The position numbers and the translations under genes were made by a program. From Nitrospira sp. (GTDB taxonomy: Bacteria > Nitrospirota > Nitrospiria > Nitrospirales > Nitrospiraceae), in contig VGXF01000002.1 of assembly GCA_016873435.1 (NCBI GenBank), positions 173,101 through 237,100 on the forward strand: 64,000 nucleotides of DNA, read 5' to 3'. Under the pieces are notes generated by a model. That model searched no databases. It had not been told where the DNA came from and saw only the letters and a program-made list of their open reading frames with translations. Positions 35,446 to 44,776 of this stretch are shown in pieces. Every line of letters starts with the position of its first letter. Position 1 is the stretch's first letter.

Positions 35446-36804
35446 CTATTTGTCAGCCGGATTCAGCACCACATAGAAGGCCCGCGTTTCGCGGGTGATC
35501 CGGAGCAGCACGCGCTCGCCACGTTTAACCTTCGCCAGGCCGGCCGTGAAGTCGGCAACGGAGGCTACCTCGACGCGATTGACTTCCTTAATCAGATCAC
35601 CTTCGCGGAGCCCTTCGGCCTCAGCCTCGCTGCCGCGCTCGACTTTTGAGATCAGTACGCCGGCCGACTCCTTGAGCTTAAATTTCTCGGCGAGTACAGC
35701 TGTCAGGCCTTGCACGTTGAGCCCAAGCTTGGCTTCCGATTTGGAGGGTGGGGGCAGGGAGGCGACCACAGCTGATTCGGCCCGCTCGCTGAGAGGGACT
35801 GGGATGAGCTGGCGTTGCCCATCGCGGACAATTTCCACACGGGCCGTCGCGCCGGGCAGGAGGCCGGCAATAACGCGCGAGAGTGCGTTAGGCGTATCGA
35901 CGAAATTGCCGTCCACCTTGGTGATGATGTCACCCGGTTTGATGCCGGCGCGGGCGGCCGGATCCTTCTCGAACACTTCGTTGACCAGCACGCCGTCGCC
36001 CTCCGTCACACCGAATTTAACCGCCAACTCGGCGGTCACGGGCTGGATACCAACACCCAGCCAGCCGCGCACCACCTTTCCGTGAACGATTAATTGATCG
36101 CGCACTTGCTTGGCCATGTTTGAGGGGATGGCAAAGCCGATGCCCTGAGCGAAATTGATGATGGCGGTGTTGATGCCGATCACTTCGCCGTGTAGGTTGA
36201 ACAGCGGGCCGCCGGAATTGCCTGGGTTAATGGAGGCATCGGTTTGCAAAAAGTTCTCGTAGCGGGACAGGTTCATGTTCTCCCGCCCTATGCCGCTGAT
36301 GACACCCAGCGTGACCGTGCGGTCCAGTCCAAAGGGATTCCCAACGGCCAGTGCCCACTGGCCGACCTTCACACGTGAGGAGTCGCCGAACTTTGCGCTA
36401 GGCAGTTTCCGCTCGGTCGTGATTTTTAGAATGGCCAGATCGGTGTCCGGATCCTTGCCGATGACCTGCGCCACGAATCGGGTTTTGTCCGACAGACGAA
36501 CCTCGACCTCTGTGGCATCGCTCACAACGTGATTGTTGGTGATAATGTGGCCGTCGGTATCAATGATCACACCGGAACCGGATCCCGGTGCGTTGGACGG
36601 ACGGTCGCGTAGGATTTCCTTAGGGCGGATCGCGGCGACGCTGACAACCGACGGCTGCACGCGTTCCGCCAGTTCGGTGATGACAGTCTGCATGTCCTCC
36701 AGCATCTGGAGGCCATCAGCCTGGGCAGGGATAGTGCCCAGGAAGAATAGGCCTATAGCCAGAATGTGGTGGATGGGACGGGGCGATGGAAAAGGTGTGC
36801 GCAT
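35446..36804 (-). CDS. degP: Periplasmic serine protease of the DegP/HtrA family
   Basis: Envelope protease and chaperone. 452 residues: signal peptide (ILAIGLFFLGTIPAQA), a trypsin-like domain with His92 (ITNNHVVS), Asp122 (PDTDLAILKI) and Ser197 (NPGNSGGPL), then two PDZ domains (RAGIKPGDIITKVDGNFV near residue 300, and AEAEGLREGDLIKEVNRVEV near 410). All catalytic residues are present. It closes the long lepA-degP gene train; its ATG lies three bases after the stop of the upstream TrkA_C gene. The second PDZ binds weakly conserved ligands in this family. Confidence 0.94.
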   Translation of the reverse strand: MRTPFPSPRPIHHILAIGLFFLGTIPAQADGLQMLEDMQTVITELAERVQPSVVSVAAIRPKEILRDRPSNAPGSGSGVIIDTDGHIITNNHVVSDATEVEVRLSDKTRFVAQVIGKDPDTDLAILKITTERKLPSAKFGDSSRVKVGQWALAVGNPFGLDRTVTLGVISGIGRENMNLSRYENFLQTDASINPGNSGGPLFNLHGEVIGINTAIINFAQGIGFAIPSNMAKQVRDQLIVHGKVVRGWLGVGIQPVTAELAVKFGVTEGDGVLVNEVFEKDPAARAGIKPGDIITKVDGNFVDTPNALSRVIAGLLPGATARVEIVRDGQRQLIPVPLSERAESAVVASLPPPSKSEAKLGLNVQGLTAVLAEKFKLKESAGVLISKVERGSEAEAEGLREGDLIKEVNRVEVASVADFTAGLAKVKRGERVLLRITRETRAFYVVLNPADK

Positions 36805-36807
36805 TGG

Positions 36808-37434
36808 TCAGGCCGTGGCGCGCTTGCGTTCTAAAAAGAGTGGCAGGATCTGCGGCAGATCCTGCCGCATACCCATGAGGATCACCGTGTCGCCCTGACG
36901 GAACAAAGTCGTGTCGAATCCCAGAATGAGGGCCGGTCCGCGTAGGAGCGCCACTACGCGCACCGTGGGTGGAAGGCCCAGCTGGCTGGCGGTACGTCCG
37001 ACGGCCGCTGCACCGACTACAATCCGGAGATGTTCGATGGTTGCCTGCCGGAGAAATAAATCGCGTTCGAGATTGAGCAGATCTTCGCGAAGCGATTCGG
37101 ATTCGATCTGTCGGACCTGGGGGTCGATACGTAGCAGCGCAGCTTTTAAGTGTCGGATTCGCGAAGCGATCTCGGCCACGTGCAGTTCCGTAGTGTATTC
37201 CGGCTGCTCGGCCAGTAGCGAAGGATTCGGTCCACCGATGGTCTGACAGAGATGCACTCCGAGATGCTGCTGAAGGTGCTCAATCTGCTCGCAAAGATCG
37301 GCAGCGTGCCAGTGGAGTTTTAGGATTTGGACTTTCCGATTGACGCGCTCGGCAATGGCCAGGACGGTCTCGTGGATGCCGCGCGCCGTCAGCGTGAATT
37401 CCTTACGGATTCGCCTTAGAAACTCAGAGGTCAC
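36808..37434 (-). CDS. Protein with C-terminal TrkA_C (RCK_C) domain
   Basis: A 208-residue soluble protein. The N-terminal 130 residues are helical and charged (LTARGIHETVLAIAERVNRK, EDLLNLERDLFLRQATIEHL), without similarity I can name. The last 75 form an RCK_C/TrkA_C module: VVGAAAVGRTASQLGLPPTV, RVVALLRGPALILGFDTTLF, RQGDTVILMGMRQDL. Such domains bind ligands such as c-di-AMP or other nucleotides in potassium and other transporters. Here no NAD-binding RCK_N domain and no channel gene is adjacent. It begins at GTG 37434 and lies between plsY and degP. Confidence 0.7.
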   Translation of the reverse strand: MTSEFLRRIRKEFTLTARGIHETVLAIAERVNRKVQILKLHWHAADLCEQIEHLQQHLGVHLCQTIGGPNPSLLAEQPEYTTELHVAEIASRIRHLKAALLRIDPQVRQIESESLREDLLNLERDLFLRQATIEHLRIVVGAAAVGRTASQLGLPPTVRVVALLRGPALILGFDTTLFRQGDTVILMGMRQDLPQILPLFLERKRATA

Positions 37435-37452
37435 AGGCTCCCTGCTGAATCA

Positions 37453-38088
37453 TCATGTCTGATAAGATGTATTATGTAAACTTTCAGATTGACCGATTTT
37501 CGGCTCCGTCCCGGCCCGTAATCGGACAATATTTGCCTTGTGCTTGAGGATTATCAGAGTACTCACGGAGAATGAAAATGTCATAAAGGCCAGATTACTT
37601 CCGGTGAGTAAGGTCAGAATTGGAAGGGCTAGAAAAGCTATCAGTGCGGCACCAGACGAGTAGCGCCAAACCGCGGCCACAAACAGCCAAATACCGATGA
37701 GGCTGATGCCCAACAGAGGGGCAACTGCTCCCACGGCCCCTAGGGCGGTCGCGACCCCCTTGCCTCCCCTAAAGCCCAAAAAGATCGGATAGAGATGGCC
37801 CAAAATAGGGCTGATCGCCACACACAAAACCCCAATTTCGCTTTCCAATGTCTGAGTGGCCGTCCATCCTGCCAGCAAGCCCTTGCCCATGTCACCAAGC
37901 AGGGTCAGGATGCCGGCCTTTTTCCCGGAGGAACGCAGGACATTGGTAAAACCAATATTTTTGCTGCCGACTGTGCGTGGATCCGGAAGGCCTAGTGCCT
38001 TGGACGCCAGCACACCAAATGGGATAGAGCCAAGAAGATAACCACCGACGATCAATAAAATGAAGAGTCCGTCGTTCGGGAGGTTCAC
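37453..38088 (-). CDS. plsY: Acyl phosphate:glycerol-3-phosphate acyltransferase
   Basis: Integral membrane enzyme that acylates glycerol-3-phosphate from acyl phosphate, the first phospholipid step. 211 residues with five or more hydrophobic helices; motif 1 GYLLGSIPFGVLASKALGLP, motif DPRTVGSKNIGFTNVLR, GDMGKGLLAG and the glycine-rich LGHLYPIFLGFRGGKGVAT. It begins at GTG 38088, right after the pgsA stop codon (TAA-GTG), so translational coupling is expected. The partner plsX is not in view. Confidence 0.95.
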   Translation of the reverse strand: MNLPNDGLFILLIVGGYLLGSIPFGVLASKALGLPDPRTVGSKNIGFTNVLRSSGKKAGILTLLGDMGKGLLAGWTATQTLESEIGVLCVAISPILGHLYPIFLGFRGGKGVATALGAVGAVAPLLGISLIGIWLFVAAVWRYSSGAALIAFLALPILTLLTGSNLAFMTFSFSVSTLIILKHKANIVRLRAGTEPKIGQSESLHNTSYQT

Positions 38089-38709
38089 TTATAAACCTTT
38101 TTTAGAACTTTGTTGCCAGAAGGTCATGAGGTATCGGTTGCCTGAGTAGAAGGCTAGCGCCAGCGCAAGGTATAGCAGCACAGTGCCTACGTCATGGGCA
38201 TGCCAGGTGTCTGGAAGCACGCCCCTCTCGAGCAATAGGAATACAATAGCTACCACCTGCACTGCCATCTTATACTTTCCCATTGTTTCTGCTTCCATGA
38301 TGATTCCTTGTGGCGCTGCGAGTCCCCGAACACTTGTCACGGCCACTTCCCGAGCAATAATCAGGATGGCGACGACGGGATGGACCCGGTCGAATTCCAC
38401 AAGTAGGATCAAGGCGGATAACACCAGCAGCTTGTCGGCGATAGGATCGAGCAAACGGCCGAGCCGCGTGACCTGGGAATGCCGGCGGGCAAGATAGCCG
38501 TCAAGCAGATCCGTCACGGCTGCAATAATAAAAATGATAGCCGCGATCAACGAGCGATCAGGGGTCGGATCGGAAAACAGGACGACGAAGACCGGAATCA
38601 GGAGGATTCTGGCAACAGTCAGAAAATTCGGGAGGTTGACGTTGGTCGCGGTATTGGCACGCGAGCCAGCGATCGAGTCGGCCTGCTTCAGGGCGTCTGT
38701 AGTGCGCAT
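38089..38709 (-). CDS. pgsA: CDP-diacylglycerol--glycerol-3-phosphate 3-phosphatidyltransferase
   Basis: Makes phosphatidylglycerol-phosphate. 206 residues with four or more membrane helices. The CDP-alcohol phosphotransferase motif D-G-x2-A-R-x8-G-x3-D-x3-D is present as DGYLARRHSQVTRLGRLLDP followed by IADK. A hydrophilic, serine/asparagine-rich N-terminal stretch of about 27 residues precedes LPNFLTVARILLIPVFV; a shorter start may be the real one, although no good alternative start codon lies right before it. Followed directly by plsY. Confidence 0.93.
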   Translation of the reverse strand: MRTTDALKQADSIAGSRANTATNVNLPNFLTVARILLIPVFVVLFSDPTPDRSLIAAIIFIIAAVTDLLDGYLARRHSQVTRLGRLLDPIADKLLVLSALILLVEFDRVHPVVAILIIAREVAVTSVRGLAAPQGIIMEAETMGKYKMAVQVVAIVFLLLERGVLPDTWHAHDVGTVLLYLALALAFYSGNRYLMTFWQQSSKKGL

Positions 38710-38736
38710 GCCTCGCCTTCCCGTGCTCCGCGCTGG

Positions 38737-39696
38737 TCAGACGGCGCCGCTTTTCAGTAGATCGTGGAGATGAATGACTCCAGCAAGGCGGCCACCGTCA
38801 TCCACGACCACCAGCGAAGTGATCGAGAACTGTTCCATAGTCTGGATCGCCGTAGCGGCCAGGGCCTTGGCTTTGATCGTCCGAGGAGACTTGGTGCCCA
38901 TATCACCGGCCTTATACTTGGCAAGATTGCTCCCCTTCTCAAGGGAGCGTCGCAGATCTCCGTCAGTGATGACGCCAACCAAGTGTCCTTTGGAGTTGAC
39001 GACGGTTGTCATGCCGAGCTTTTTGGATGTCATTTCGATGATGGCATCCATTGCCGACGCAGTGGCCTTGACGCACGGCAGGGCTTCGCCCTGATGCATG
39101 AGATCCTTTACCGTGAGCAGTAGTCGGCGGCCCAGCGTTCCACCGGGATGGAACTGTGCGAAATCCACCGCCTTGATTCCCCGCTTTTCCAGCAGCGCAA
39201 TAGCCAGCGCGTCACCCATAGCGAGCGCTGCTGTTGTGCTAGAGGTTGGCGCTAGCCCCAGCGGACAGGCTTCTTCCGAGACGGAGACGTCCAGCACCAC
39301 GTCGCTGTTCTTGGCCAGCGTGGATTGCGGTCGTCCTGTTAGGGCGATGACGGGAATGTTCAGCCTCTTCATGAACGGCAGGAGCTTGAGTACCTCCTCC
39401 GTCTCCCCGCTGTTTGAGAGAGCCAGGAGGGCATCGTGTTTGCCCAGCATGCCCAGGTCGCCGTGGATGCCATCGGCGGGGTGAACAAAGAAAGCCGGCG
39501 TACCGGTGCTGGCCATCGTGGCAGCGATCTTCTGCCCGATCAGGCCAGACTTGCCCATGCCGGAGACTACCACCTTACCGGAGCAACGGAAGAGAATGTC
39601 CACCGCCTTGGCAAACCGGTTGTCGAGGCGTTCTACAAGCGCGGCGATGGCGCGCGCCTCAATCTGCAAGACTCGTTTTCCGTGTGACAGACTCAT
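38737..39696 (-). CDS. kdsD: D-arabinose 5-phosphate isomerase (KdsD/KpsF)
   Basis: Converts ribulose-5-phosphate to arabinose-5-phosphate, first step of Kdo synthesis. 319 residues: a SIS domain ([68 protein letters not shown]) and two CBS domains ([20 protein letters not shown] and [20 protein letters not shown]) at the C terminus. It overlaps kdsA by four bases. No kdsC phosphatase gene follows; pgsA does. Confidence 0.95.
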   Translation of the reverse strand: MSLSHGKRVLQIEARAIAALVERLDNRFAKAVDILFRCSGKVVVSGMGKSGLIGQKIAATMASTGTPAFFVHPADGIHGDLGMLGKHDALLALSNSGETEEVLKLLPFMKRLNIPVIALTGRPQSTLAKNSDVVLDVSVSEEACPLGLAPTSSTTAALAMGDALAIALLEKRGIKAVDFAQFHPGGTLGRRLLLTVKDLMHQGEALPCVKATASAMDAIIEMTSKKLGMTTVVNSKGHLVGVITDGDLRRSLEKGSNLAKYKAGDMGTKSPRTIKAKALAATAIQTMEQFSITSLVVVDDGGRLAGVIHLHDLLKSGAV

Positions 39697-40532
39697 TGGT
39701 CACTCTCCGCGCCCTTGCCTGCCGCCTGACAGATTTGCAGCAGTCGCTCCAACAGTTTCTTGAGATCGTGCAGCGGGACCATATTGGGGCCGTCGGATGG
39801 TGCGTGGTCTGGATCCGGATGGACTTCCATGAAAAAGCCGTCGCAGCCGGCCGCCGCGGCCGCACAGGCGAGCGGAGTGATGAATTCACGCTGTCCGGAG
39901 GACTTGGTCCCACCTCCGCCGGGCAGCTGGACGCTGTGTGTTGCGTCGAAGACAATGGGATAGCCAAATTTTCGCATGATCGGCAGCGCACGCATATCCA
40001 CGACCAGATTGTTGTAGCCGAACGAGGAGCCTCGTTCCGTCAAAAGAATCTTTTTCGTGCCGCTCTCCTCCAGTTTAGTGACGACGTTAGCCATTTCGCC
40101 GGGCGACAGGAACTGGCCCTTTTTGACGTTGACAACTTTTCCGGTCGTGGCTGCAGCCACCAGGAGATCTGTCTGACGGCAGAGAAAGGCCGGAATCTGC
40201 AGCACATCTACCGTCTCCCCCGCCCGCTTAGCCTCCTCCGCACTATGCACGTCAGTGAGCACGGGGGCGCCAACTTCGTCCCGGACCTTTTTCAGGATTC
40301 TCAATCCTTCCGAAATACCGAGGCCTCGAAAAGACGAGATGGAGGTGCGGTTGGCCTTGTCGTAAGACGACTTAAAAATAAACGGCATCTTCAGTGCACG
40401 CGAGATTTCAGCGATGCGCTGGGCTGTCTCCAGCGTCAACCGCTCGCTTTCAATCACGCAGGGGCCGGCGATCAGAAAATGCGGATGGGCACCGCCAACT
40501 TTTAGTTTTCCGATCGTGACGTCATGCGACAT
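39693..40532 (-). CDS. kdsA: 3-deoxy-8-phosphooctulonate synthase
   Basis: Condenses arabinose-5-phosphate with phosphoenolpyruvate to Kdo-8-phosphate. 279 residues; [18 protein letters not shown] near the N terminus, [57 protein letters not shown], and [21 protein letters not shown] Cys in GPCVIESE and the spacing are compatible with the metal-dependent class, but I cannot settle the class with certainty. Between pyrG and kdsD in one operon. Confidence 0.95.
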   Translation of the reverse strand: MSHDVTIGKLKVGGAHPHFLIAGPCVIESERLTLETAQRIAEISRALKMPFIFKSSYDKANRTSISSFRGLGISEGLRILKKVRDEVGAPVLTDVHSAEEAKRAGETVDVLQIPAFLCRQTDLLVAAATTGKVVNVKKGQFLSPGEMANVVTKLEESGTKKILLTERGSSFGYNNLVVDMRALPIMRKFGYPIVFDATHSVQLPGGGGTKSSGQREFITPLACAAAAAGCDGFFMEVHPDPDHAPSDGPNMVPLHDLKKLLERLLQICQAAGKGAESDQ

Positions 40533-40544
40533 AACAGAAATACT

Positions 40545-42146
40545 CTACCTCCCGCACTTTCTCCGTAACGCGGCGCCCACGAAGGCGCTGAATAGTGGAT
40601 GCGGACGATGCAGACGCGAACTGTACTCCGGATGGAATTGTGTAGCGAGGAACCAGGGATGGCCTTTCAGCTCCACGATTTCGACCAACTGCCCGTCCGG
40701 CGATAGGCCGCTCAGAACTAACCCCTGTGCTGCCAGCCGGTCACGGTAAGCGTTGTTGAATTCGAAGCGGTGCCGGTGGCGTTCCTTGACCTCGAGCACG
40801 CCGTAGGCCTTGTGCGCCAGGCTGCCGTCCAGCAGGCGGCAGGGATAGGAGCCCAGCCGCATCGTACCACCTTTGTCGTGGATAAACTTCTGATGCTCCA
40901 TCAGATGAATCACTGAATGAGGGCCGTTGGGTTCAAATTCTGAGCTATTGGCATCCTTCAATCCCGCGGCGTTGCGGGCCAGTTCGATGACGGCGCACTG
41001 CATGCCAAGGCACAGGCCGAAGAACGGAATCCCCCGTTCTCGGGCACATCGGATTGTCTGGATCTTGCCCTCGATGCCACGAATGCCGAAGCCACCTGGA
41101 ATCAGGATACCGTCGGCTTCTCGAAGAATCTGTTCGGCGCCCTTCCGTTCGATTTCTTCCGACTCGATCCAATGAACGTTGACACGAGTTTCGTGATCCA
41201 CGCCGCCGTGCACCAGCGCCTCAGACAGGCTCTTGTACGATTCCTTCAGCCCGACGTATTTGCCAACCAAGGCTACGGACACTTCGTGTTTAGGCCGCTT
41301 GATCTTCTGCACGATCGCGTCCCACTCACGCAGGTTCGGCGGAGCGGTTTCCAGCTTGAGTTGGCGGACGATCAGTTCGTCAAGGCCTTCCTTGCGGAAC
41401 ACGATCGGTACTTCATAGACCGTTTCCACGTCCTTGGCCGTGATGACGGCGCCCTTCTCCACGTTGCAGAAAAGCGCAATCTTGTCTTTAAGGTCCGGCG
41501 GCAGGAACCGGTCTGTTCGGCACAACAGAATGTTCGGTTGGATACCGATCTCGCGCAGCTTGTTTACGGAATGCTGCGTGGGCTTGGTTTTCAGTTCCCC
41601 GGAGGCGCCGATGTACGGGACGAGTGTCAGATGGACGTAGAGAACATTCTCGCGACCGACATCGTAGGGAATTTGCCGGATTGCTTCCAGGAATGGCAGG
41701 CTCTCGATGTCACCGACCGTGCCGCCAATTTCTACGATGGCCACGTCAGTGTCCTTCGACACGTTGCGGATGCAGTGTTTGATTTCGTCGGTAATGTGTG
41801 GCACGACCTGCACAGTACCGCCGAGATATTCGCCGCGCCGCTCCTTCGTGATGACGGAATTGTAGATACGCCCAGTGGTGTAATTGTTTTCGCGGGTCAG
41901 CGTCAGTGAGGAGAATCGTTCGTAGTGGCCTAGGTCAAGATCAGCTTCTGCGCCGTCCTCAGTGACGAAGACCTCCCCGTGCTGGTACGGATTCATCGTC
42001 CCGGGGTCGACATTGATGTAAGGGTCAAGCTTGAGGAAGGTGATCTTCAGTCCGCGGCTTTCAAGGAGATTGCCGATAGAAGCTGAAGCGAGCCCCTTGC
42101 CGAGTGATGAGATGACGCCGCCGGTGACGAAAATGAACTTGCTCAT
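40545..42146 (-). CDS. pyrG: CTP synthase
   Basis: Aminates UTP to CTP with glutamine. 533 residues: synthetase domain [53 protein letters not shown]; glutaminase domain [15 protein letters not shown] and [17 protein letters not shown] with the catalytic cysteine, plus the C-terminal FHPEYSSR. I used ATG 42146, the family start, which overlaps the kdsB stop as ATGA. Position between kdsB and kdsA is frequent; CTP is needed by KdsB to make CMP-Kdo. Confidence 0.97.
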   Translation of the reverse strand: MSKFIFVTGGVISSLGKGLASASIGNLLESRGLKITFLKLDPYINVDPGTMNPYQHGEVFVTEDGAEADLDLGHYERFSSLTLTRENNYTTGRIYNSVITKERRGEYLGGTVQVVPHITDEIKHCIRNVSKDTDVAIVEIGGTVGDIESLPFLEAIRQIPYDVGRENVLYVHLTLVPYIGASGELKTKPTQHSVNKLREIGIQPNILLCRTDRFLPPDLKDKIALFCNVEKGAVITAKDVETVYEVPIVFRKEGLDELIVRQLKLETAPPNLREWDAIVQKIKRPKHEVSVALVGKYVGLKESYKSLSEALVHGGVDHETRVNVHWIESEEIERKGAEQILREADGILIPGGFGIRGIEGKIQTIRCARERGIPFFGLCLGMQCAVIELARNAAGLKDANSSEFEPNGPHSVIHLMEHQKFIHDKGGTMRLGSYPCRLLDGSLAHKAYGVLEVKERHRHRFEFNNAYRDRLAAQGLVLSGLSPDGQLVEIVELKGHPWFLATQFHPEYSSRLHRPHPLFSAFVGAALRRKCGR

Positions 42147-42952
42147 CGCTTCGTCAAGCCTCCCTTTCGTGTGCCCGGGCGGGCGGTGGTACGTCGCCGG
42201 GTTTGACCGATCAGCGCGGCGGCCGCCTCTCGGAGGTCCTTTGGCGTGTCGATGCGCAACGAGGGATGACGGGTTTCCCACACCCGGATCGGAATCCCCG
42301 CCTCCAGCGCACGCAACTGCTCCAGCTTTTCAGCGTCTTCCAATGGGCTGGTGGGCATCGCCGCCAGCCGGAGCAGCGTTTCACGGGTATAAATGTAAAT
42401 TCCCAGGTGGACATAATGCAACCCGGAAACGAATTTTCCCGGCTCTTGATCGCGCACATAGGGGATTGAAGAACGAGAAAAATATAGTGCGTTACCCTGC
42501 CTATCAGTGACAACTTTCACAATCGCAGGATTGCGGACTTCACCGGACGACATGAGTGCGCGTTTGAGTGTGCCCATCAGCGCGCCGCTGGCGAGAAATG
42601 GCCGAATGAGATCGGTCAGCAGCTCAGGATGGAGCGCGATTTCATCGCCTTGCAGATTGACAAACACGTTGCCGGGCACCTCCTGCGCGACGGCAGCCAC
42701 GCGGTCCGTCCCTGTGCGAAACTGGCCTTCAGGTGTGATGACCTCGCCGCCGACCTCTAGGACCGCTTGGCGGATGCGATCATTGTCCGTCGCGACGAGG
42801 ACGCGGTCGACACCGGGTGCCGAGCGGACACGCTCATAGGTATGTTGGATGAGCGGCTTGCCGGCGAGTTTTGCCAGCGGTTTACCAGGGAAGCGGGAGG
42901 ATCCGAACCGGGCCGGGATGACCACCGTCACCGGTCCGTTCGTGTTAGGCAT
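42143..42952 (-). CDS. kdsB: 3-deoxy-manno-octulosonate cytidylyltransferase
   Basis: Activates Kdo with CTP to CMP-Kdo. 269 residues: [69 protein letters not shown] (metal Asp), and [19 protein letters not shown] short basic tail ([20 protein letters not shown]) extends beyond the usual end. ATG 42952 overlaps the heptose kinase stop by eight bases, and the stop overlaps pyrG by four. Confidence 0.95.
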   Translation of the reverse strand: MPNTNGPVTVVIPARFGSSRFPGKPLAKLAGKPLIQHTYERVRSAPGVDRVLVATDNDRIRQAVLEVGGEVITPEGQFRTGTDRVAAVAQEVPGNVFVNLQGDEIALHPELLTDLIRPFLASGALMGTLKRALMSSGEVRNPAIVKVVTDRQGNALYFSRSSIPYVRDQEPGKFVSGLHYVHLGIYIYTRETLLRLAAMPTSPLEDAEKLEQLRALEAGIPIRVWETRHPSLRIDTPKDLREAAAALIGQTRRRTTARPGTRKGGLTKR

Positions 42953-44000
42953 GCGTAAGAGCCTCAAGGAGTTGTTCGGCCGTGGCCGTTGCCGTGCCGA
43001 CCATCCCGACAACGATGCCGGCCGCATGGTTGGCGAGCATCGCGCTTTCGCGGATGGAGGCGCCTGCCGCCATGGCGAGCGCCAGCGTCCCGATGGCAGT
43101 ATCGCCGGCACCAGTCACGTCGTACACCTGCCGGGCGACAGTGGGGATGTGCCAGTGGGCGTCGTTAGCTTCAAAAAGACTCATGCCCTTCTCCCCGCGC
43201 GTAATCAGGACGCAGTCACAGCTCAAGCGTTGCCTGAGAATGGCGCCGGCCCGATTGACCGTAACGTCGTCGTCCCCGTGCACGCCCGCCGCCTGGGTGG
43301 CTTCGAGATGGTTAGGTGTGACAACGGTGACGCCTTTATAGTAAGAAAAATGCTCGACCTTAGGATCGACGATCACGGGAATTTTTTTCATGGCAGCCAG
43401 GCGGATCAGCTCTGACATCAGCGAAGCGGTCATTACGCCCTTAGCATAGTCCGATACTACGAGGCAGGAAATATCCCGCAAGCGGGACTCCACATAGCGC
43501 AGGATCCGTTGCTGGTACTGGGGCTTGATGTCTGTCCGCCCTTCGACATCGTACCGAACGATCTGCTGGTTGTGCGCAATGACGCGGGTCTTGCGTGTTG
43601 TGGGCCGCTCGGGGTCGATGACCACACCGCCGCGGCCATGGCGGGCAGTGCCGAGTTCCTTAAGCAATTGCCGCCCGCCTTCGTCCTGACCGATGATGCC
43701 GCAAATGTCTGCCTGCCCTCCGAGCGACACGATGTTGTTGTAAACGTTGGCAGCCCCGCCCAGCTTTAGCGACTCCGAATCGACGTGGACGATCGGGACC
43801 GGCGCTTCGGGAGAGATCCGGCTGACCTTGCCCCAGATGTAGTGGTCGAGAATCAAATCGCCGACGACCAGTACGCTTGCCGTTTGGAATTTAGCGATGA
43901 TTGAGCGCAATGATTGCTGGAGGGCGGCCGGCAACGGTCCGGCATCACGGTTCCGTTTATCCTGATGAGGTGCCCGCCCCAACGATTTCGACTTGTTCAC
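42945..44000 (-). CDS. hldA: D-glycero-beta-D-manno-heptose-7-phosphate kinase
   Basis: Phosphorylates heptose-7-phosphate at C1 in ADP-heptose synthesis for the LPS inner core. PfkB/ribokinase family: VLVVGDLILDHYIWGKVSRI, KLGGAANVYNNIVSLGGQA, VVDPKVEHFSYYKG-type region, VTPNHLEATQAAGV, and DVTGAGDTAIGTLALAMAAG with the catalytic Asp. It corresponds to the kinase half of HldE only; the nucleotidyltransferase half is not attached, so a separate gene must provide it. I chose GTG 44000, which overlaps the lepB stop as GTGA, over a start inside lepB. Confidence 0.91.
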   Translation of the reverse strand: MNKSKSLGRAPHQDKRNRDAGPLPAALQQSLRSIIAKFQTASVLVVGDLILDHYIWGKVSRISPEAPVPIVHVDSESLKLGGAANVYNNIVSLGGQADICGIIGQDEGGRQLLKELGTARHGRGGVVIDPERPTTRKTRVIAHNQQIVRYDVEGRTDIKPQYQQRILRYVESRLRDISCLVVSDYAKGVMTASLMSELIRLAAMKKIPVIVDPKVEHFSYYKGVTVVTPNHLEATQAAGVHGDDDVTVNRAGAILRQRLSCDCVLITRGEKGMSLFEANDAHWHIPTVARQVYDVTGAGDTAIGTLALAMAAGASIRESAMLANHAAGIVVGMVGTATATAEQLLEALTHA

Positions 44001-44776
44001 TGGATGGCCTTTCCAATACGGTCCCAGCGTACCCATTCCTGCCAGGCGCCCTGCCCTTTCCAGGACCAGTAGATGCGCAACGCGCGGCCGCGGATCTTTT
44101 CTTCCCGCACATAGCCCCAGAACCGGCTGTCCAGGCTTTGATCGCGATTGTCGCCCATCACGAAGAACGAATCCTCCGGCACGGTCACAGGACCGAAATT
44201 GTCTCTCGGATTAACCGTGCCGTCAATCATGCCTGGGTCCACGCGCTGGGTATACCACTGATCGGTTATGGCATCACCGTTAATGTAGACGGTTTTGTTG
44301 CGGATCTGCACGGTATCGCCCGGCAAGCCCACGACGCGTTTGATAAAGTCCTTGTCCTCATCTTCAGGGTACCGGAAGACGATCACATCGCCCCGCTGCG
44401 GCGACCCAAAGATGACGAGATGACGCGTGACCGCGCAGCTGATCGGCGGCAGCGTCGCTTTCAGCTTGCAATCGCCTGGCCACTGAATACCGTAGGACAG
44501 TTTGCTTACGAGGATGTGGTCTCCGATAAGCAGTGTCGGGATCATTGAGCCGGAGGGAATCTTGAACGCCTGCACGATGAAGATGCGGATAGCGAAGGCC
44601 AAGATCATGGCCACGACGATCGCTTCCGTGTACTCACGCCAAAGCGATTTGCCGCGCGGCGCGGAGGTTTCTCCCTCTGGAGCGTCAACAAGCCGCACGG
44701 CATCCGATGCCGTATCCGGTGTCGGCGCATTGTCCAGTGGAGTCGGCGAGGCCTGCTGTTCCGGTTCGCTCGTCAT
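43997..44776 (-). CDS. lepB: Signal peptidase I
   Basis: Cleaves signal peptides at the outer face of the cytoplasmic membrane. 259 residues. A cytoplasmic acidic/proline region of about 45 residues is followed by one membrane helix ([20 protein letters not shown]), the catalytic serine 77 in [13 protein letters not shown], the catalytic lysine in [14 protein letters not shown], and box [20 protein letters not shown]. Overlaps lepA upstream and hldA downstream by four bases each; lepA-lepB is a widespread pair. Confidence 0.96.
   Translation of the reverse strand: MTSEPEQQASPTPLDNAPTPDTASDAVRLVDAPEGETSAPRGKSLWREYTEAIVVAMILAFAIRIFIVQAFKIPSGSMIPTLLIGDHILVSKLSYGIQWPGDCKLKATLPPISCAVTRHLVIFGSPQRGDVIVFRYPEDEDKDFIKRVVGLPGDTVQIRNKTVYINGDAITDQWYTQRVDPGMIDGTVNPRDNFGPVTVPEDSFFVMGDNRDQSLDSRFWGYVREEKIRGRALRIYWSWKGQGAWQEWVRWDRIGKAIQ

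Noticed and set aside
39414..40505. 363-residue ORF opposite kdsD and kdsA
   Set aside because: Antisense to two confidently identified genes and without motifs or ribosome site.
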